DNA from: JABEVB01 sp049965775 | GTDB lineage: Bacteria > Planctomycetota > Phycisphaerae > WQYP01 | Direction: 5' to 3' | NCBI GenBank assembly: GCA_049965775.1 | Contig: JBMFVX010000127.1 | Span: forward strand, 1 to 8,967 | Length of the DNA: 8,967 bases | Shown here: positions 6,530 through 8,967 of the stretch, piece by piece | Numbering within the stretch: the first letter of the stretch is position 1 | Layout: every line of letters begins with the position of its first letter | Notes under the pieces: generated by a model | The model's input: only the letters and a program-made list of their open reading frames with translations | The model's database searches: none | Told to the model about the DNA's origin: nothing | Made by a program: the position numbers and the translations under genes

Positions 6530-7684
6530 TTACCGCAGCCTGGGCCGACGATAAAGTTCGTCCAGCTTATCAACCATCACTTGGGCGTCAAATTGGCGGC
6601 GACAAAGGTCCCGCCCCTTTTCCGCCAATGTGGCTCGCAACGCGGCATCGCCGGCCAGGGCTGCGATAGCTTGGGCCAAGGCCTTTACATCTCCGGGCTG
6701 CACCAACAGGCCGGTTTCGCGATGGCGGCATACTTCGGCGGCGCCGTCGCAGTCGTAGGCTATTACCGCAACGCCTGCCAGCAAAGCCTGGGGCAGTGCC
6801 CGCGGCAGGCCCTCGCGATAGCTTGGATGCACCAGAATATCCATGGCAGGCAAAAAGCCTGGCACATCCGCCGGCGATATCAGCCCGGTAAACGTAAAGT
6901 GCTGCTTAAGCCCGGCTGCGGCGATGGCCTGCTCGAGACGTGCTCTGAATACTCCGTCGCCGATCCATAAAAAGTGCAGTTGCGGGTTGTCGGCGATAAG
7001 TTGGCCGGCTATTTTCAAAATATCATCATGCCCTTTGAGCGGCTGGAGCCGCGCCAGCGTCCCGATCACAATGCGGTCTTGCGGTATGCCAAGCGCGTGC
7101 CGCATCGCAGCCCGATCGCGGGGGGGATGCAAAAATGGCTCTACATCCATGCCGCTGTAAATGGTGCTGTATTGCCTCGCCTCACCTATGCCTGCCGCAA
7201 GAGCCTGGCGCGTCATGGCATCGGCAACGCAAACGATGTAATCGCAGCGCCGGGCGGCATAGCGTTCGAGTGCGATCCATAGCCAGTTAATTGGAGCCGA
7301 CTGATACGGATGAAACGCCAGACCATGAATGGTATGCACAATAAGCCCTGCGCCAACGCGGGCGGCGGCAGCGCGTCCGATGATGCCCGCCTTGCTTGAA
7401 TGTGTATGTACGACATCGGGCTTAAGCTCGGAGAAAAGCTTCTTAAGCGCGCGATATGCCGAAAAATCGTCTATGGGATGCGGATTTCGCACCATGCTGG
7501 GCAGATGAACGACCCGGTATCCGCCGGCGGCTGTACGGGCTTCCAGCGAGCCTTCAGGGCCAAGGCTGGGCCCTGTTATCAAAATGACCTCGTGGCCGCG
7601 TTGATGAAGCCCCTCGCAGGAGAGCAGCGTATTTTCTTGAGCGCCGCCGACGATCAGCCGCGTAATCAGGTGCACAATTTTCAA
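6530..7684 (-). CDS. GT4-family glycosyltransferase (GT-B fold)
   Basis: This 384-residue enzyme most likely transfers a sugar from a nucleotide-sugar donor to a surface glycan or lipid; the donor and acceptor cannot be told from sequence. The N-terminal acceptor domain begins KIVHLITRLIVGGAQ, with the VGGAQ glycine loop at 12-16 and VHTHSSKAGIIGRAAA near 92-107. The donor domain has GTLARLQPLKGHDD (208-221), WIGDG (240-244), and HPSYREGLPRALPQALLAG near 286-304. The usual E-x7-E motif reads Glu291...Gln299, a variant known from several GT4 subgroups. No membrane segment is visible, so it is probably cytoplasmic or peripheral. The start is taken as TTG at 7684-7682: GGAG (7695-7692) sits 7 bases upstream and the protein then begins at the canonical KIVHLITR. 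A longer reading to 7732 would overlap truA and add unlike residues. The truA stop is 23 bases upstream, suggesting co-transcription. Confidence 0.9.
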   Translation of the reverse strand: MKIVHLITRLIVGGAQENTLLSCEGLHQRGHEVILITGPSLGPEGSLEARTAAGGYRVVHLPSMVRNPHPIDDFSAYRALKKLFSELKPDVVHTHSSKAGIIGRAAAARVGAGLIVHTIHGLAFHPYQSAPINWLWIALERYAARRCDYIVCVADAMTRQALAAGIGEARQYSTIYSGMDVEPFLHPPRDRAAMRHALGIPQDRIVIGTLARLQPLKGHDDILKIAGQLIADNPQLHFLWIGDGVFRARLEQAIAAAGLKQHFTFTGLISPADVPGFLPAMDILVHPSYREGLPRALPQALLAGVAVIAYDCDGAAEVCRHRETGLLVQPGDVKALAQAIAALAGDAALRATLAEKGRDLCRRQFDAQVMVDKLDELYRRPRLR

Positions 7685-7691
7685 ACCAGCG

Positions 7692-7695
7692 CTCC
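7692..7695 (-). promoter_or_regulatory. Ribosome binding site supporting a TTG start
   Basis: GGAG on the minus strand lies 7 bases before TTG at 7684. No ATG or GTG stands near the conserved N-terminus of the glycosyltransferase, so this site decides in favour of the TTG start in the short gap after truA. Confidence 0.6.
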
Positions 7696-7707
7696 GAAAG
7701 CACGGTA

Positions 7708-8439
7708 CTAAAAGCGAATCCACTGCAGGCACAAACCCTGGGCCGGGGCGCAGGGGCCGGCTTGGCCGCGGTCTTTGCTTTCAAGAATCCGGGGGATGCA
7801 ATCGCCGGGCCAATGCCCGCGACCGACTTCAATAATGGTGCCCACCATGTTACGCACCATATGGTACAAAAAGCCGCTGCCTTCTACGCTAAAAATCATT
7901 ATCGGCCCGCGCTGACCGATGTCGCAATGGTAAATCTGTCGAACGGTGCTGAGGCGGTCTTCGGTGCGGCTGGAAAAGGCCATGAAATCGTGTGTGCCCA
8001 GGAACTGCCGGCACGCCTGGCGCATCGGCTCAAGCTGCAGCGGATGCCAGTAATGATAGACGTAATGACGCTGAAAAATGGGCCGGTCGCGCTGATTCCA
8101 AATGAGGTACCGGTAGCGTTTGCAGGTGGCGCGGGACACATCGAACTCGGCGGAGCACGGCTCGAGCTGCCGAATGCTTATGTCGGCCGGCAACCGGCTG
8201 TTGATGGCCATACGCAGCCGCTGCGGTTCAAGGGGGCAGGTGGTTTCCATAACGGCAACCTGACCGCGGGCGTGTACGCCGGTGTCGGTGCGCGAGGAGC
8301 CAGCCACCGTTACCGGATGGCTAACAATGGCTCCGGCCGCGAGTTCAATGGTGCGTTGCACTGTGGGTACGGGATCGGGCTGGCGCTGCCAGCCGCAGTA
8401 AGCGGCGCCATCATAAGCGATTGTAAGTTTATATCGCAT
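7708..8439 (-). CDS. truA: tRNA pseudouridine(38-40) synthase TruA
   Basis: TruA isomerises uridines at positions 38, 39 and 40 in the anticodon arm of many tRNAs, in the cytoplasm. The 243-residue length is normal. Motifs appear in order: RYKLTIAYDGAAYCGWQRQ (2-20), the active-site segment GSSRTDTGVHARGQ with catalytic Asp52, SRATCKRYRYLIWNQ in the middle, HDFMAFSS, and the C-terminal FLYHMVRNMVGTIIEVGRG and APAQGLCL signatures. The ATG at 8439 gives the standard N-terminus; upstream in-frame codons as far as a TTG at 8517 add residues unlike the family. No Shine-Dalgarno sequence precedes this ATG, and a promoter-like pair ends only 7 bases before it, so the mRNA may be leaderless. It is the first of three closely packed minus-strand genes, ahead of the glycosyltransferase and the exported protein, and lies 244 bases after the small basic protein gene. 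Confidence 0.97.
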   Translation of the reverse strand: MRYKLTIAYDGAAYCGWQRQPDPVPTVQRTIELAAGAIVSHPVTVAGSSRTDTGVHARGQVAVMETTCPLEPQRLRMAINSRLPADISIRQLEPCSAEFDVSRATCKRYRYLIWNQRDRPIFQRHYVYHYWHPLQLEPMRQACRQFLGTHDFMAFSSRTEDRLSTVRQIYHCDIGQRGPIMIFSVEGSGFLYHMVRNMVGTIIEVGRGHWPGDCIPRILESKDRGQAGPCAPAQGLCLQWIRF

Positions 8440-8446
8440 GGCCGCT

Positions 8447-8475
8447 TGAATAACCGGCTCTGTCGGGCGGGTCAA
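8447..8475 (-). promoter_or_regulatory. Possible promoter for a leaderless truA transcript
   Basis: On the minus strand TTGACC (8475-8470; five of six) and TATTCA (8452-8447; three of six) are exactly 17 bases apart. Transcription would start at about 8440, next to the truA ATG. This agrees with the missing ribosome binding site but the -10 is weak. Confidence 0.25.
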
Positions 8476-8531
8476 GTGGTAGCAGGTAAAGGGGATTGTT
8501 AAAAGCTTTCGCTGCAAGTGTGGGCTATGTG

Positions 8532-8569
8532 AGGCTTATAAGACCGGAAGCCTGTTTGGCTCTTTAGCC
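8532..8569. repeat. Two adjacent small inverted repeats between the basic-protein gene and truA
   Basis: AGGCTT (8532-8537) pairs with AAGCCT (8548-8553), and GGCT (8558-8561) pairs with AGCC (8566-8569) across a four-base loop. They lie in the 244 bases between the small gene and truA. No T-run follows on either strand, so I do not call a terminator. They may be an mRNA processing or folding element, or chance. Apart from these hairpins, the possible truA promoter and the unconvincing overlapping reading frame at 8499-8684, I see nothing in this gap. Confidence 0.3.
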
Positions 8570-8683
8570 TTAAATATTTGCTGCCGGGGCCCTCGCCATG
8601 AGGTGCTACGGTATAACGAACCGCCCTTTGGCCATCACAAGTCCGATAAACCGCCTGGTGCTCTGTCACGCCTGAATAAGGCA

Positions 8684-8800
8684 TTACATGCCGTAGTGCT
8701 TGGCGCTCCAGCCTTTGATACGTCCGCGGCTGGGTTTGCGGCCCTTGTTGGCCGCCCGGGAAGCCCAGCGAAGCTTATGATTTCGTTTTCTACGCGCCAT
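8684..8800 (-). CDS. 38-residue highly basic mini-protein, possibly ribosome-associated
   Basis: The product starts MARRKRNHKLRWASRAAN, continues KGRKPSRGRIKGW and ends SAKHYGM. It has 14 Lys/Arg, two His, two Trp and no acidic residue. AGGTGA (8809-8804) lies 3 bases before the ATG, matching the 3' part of the extended Shine-Dalgarno sequence, and a good promoter is found just upstream. The composition is typical of very small ribosomal proteins, and the AANKGRKPS stretch recalls, from memory, the ANHGKRPN end of actinobacterial bL37. That similarity is short and could be convergence in a basic peptide. A 79-residue frame covering the same bases (8635-8874) begins inside the promoter and is rejected. 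Next to truA, a role in translation is a reasonable inference, but no function is shown. Confidence 0.7.
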   Translation of the reverse strand: MARRKRNHKLRWASRAANKGRKPSRGRIKGWSAKHYGM

Positions 8801-8845
8801 ATGTCACCTGCCTGCATAACATTTACAGTCAATTCAAGACCGGCA

Positions 8846-8874
8846 ATTCTATCAAAAAAGCCGCAAAAATGCAA
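8846..8874 (-). promoter_or_regulatory. Promoter of the small basic protein gene
   Basis: On the minus strand TTGCAT (8874-8869) and TAGAAT (8851-8846) are 17 bases apart. The -10 matches five of six and is preceded by TGA, giving an extended -10 (TG-A-TAGAAT). T-rich runs fill the spacer. Transcription would start near 8839, with a leader of about 39 bases carrying the ribosome binding site. The bases from 8881 to the window end show no feature I can support. Confidence 0.55.
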
Positions 8875-8967
8875 AGCAACCGCGTAAAGCCCAGCTCTGC
8901 CGAATAGCTTTTAGCATATTTGCGGGCGCGGGGCGGCGGTTGGGCTGGGCAAGCCGTGGCGCAGCAG

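Noticed and set aside
5716..6669. 317-residue plus-strand frame opposite the exported-protein gene
   Set aside because: It is the antisense shadow of a longer intact gene with a signal peptide; the product has no recognisable domain.
7762..8502. 246-residue plus-strand frame opposite truA
   Set aside because: The minus strand encodes unmistakable TruA with its catalytic Asp motif across the same bases.
8635..8874. 79-residue minus-strand frame around the small basic protein
   Set aside because: It would start in the -35 region of the promoter, lacks a ribosome binding site, and is in another frame from the well-signalled 38-residue gene.

Overview
This 8,967-base window is a moderately GC-rich bacterial chromosome segment with no mobile element, tRNA, rRNA or CRISPR array that I can see. 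It carries mainly housekeeping and RNA-related genes. The sigma factor, the PSP1/RicT protein with a long Pro-rich tail, and the large secreted protein of no recognised family remind me of Planctomycetota, perhaps Phycisphaerae. That placement is inference from protein style and was not computed.

Layout. At the left, on the minus strand, a full PSP1/RicT-type iron-sulfur protein gene (383-1735) is followed by a truncated EVE-domain gene (63-305). A 695-base stretch without a convincing protein gene (1736-2430) separates ricT from the divergent rpoD (2431-4239, plus strand). This stretch is the most unusual part of the window. It has a plus-strand promoter-like pair (2002-2029), then an elaborate 18-bp hairpin (2051-2097) and several smaller hairpins. 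A terminator-like hairpin with six T residues (2333-2379) follows, and a further GC-rich hairpin (2381-2414) sits just before the rpoD ribosome binding site. An upstream segment (2161-2169) is complementary to the 5' arm of the terminator, as in transcription attenuators. The region therefore looks like either an independent structured RNA of about 340 nt or an attenuating leader that controls the primary sigma factor.

The right half is a minus-strand series converging on rpoD: a 38-residue, extremely basic small protein (8684-8800) with its own strong promoter and ribosome binding site, then truA (7708-8439), a GT4 glycosyltransferase (6530-7684), and a 703-residue exported protein of unknown function (4378-6489). 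The last three are close together (gaps of 23 and 40 bases) and are probably co-transcribed.

Several products act on gene expression: the primary sigma factor, TruA (tRNA pseudouridylation), RicT (mRNA processing in Firmicutes), EVE (modified-base reader) and possibly a ribosome-associated mini-protein. The glycosyltransferase and the exported protein look like cell-envelope functions.
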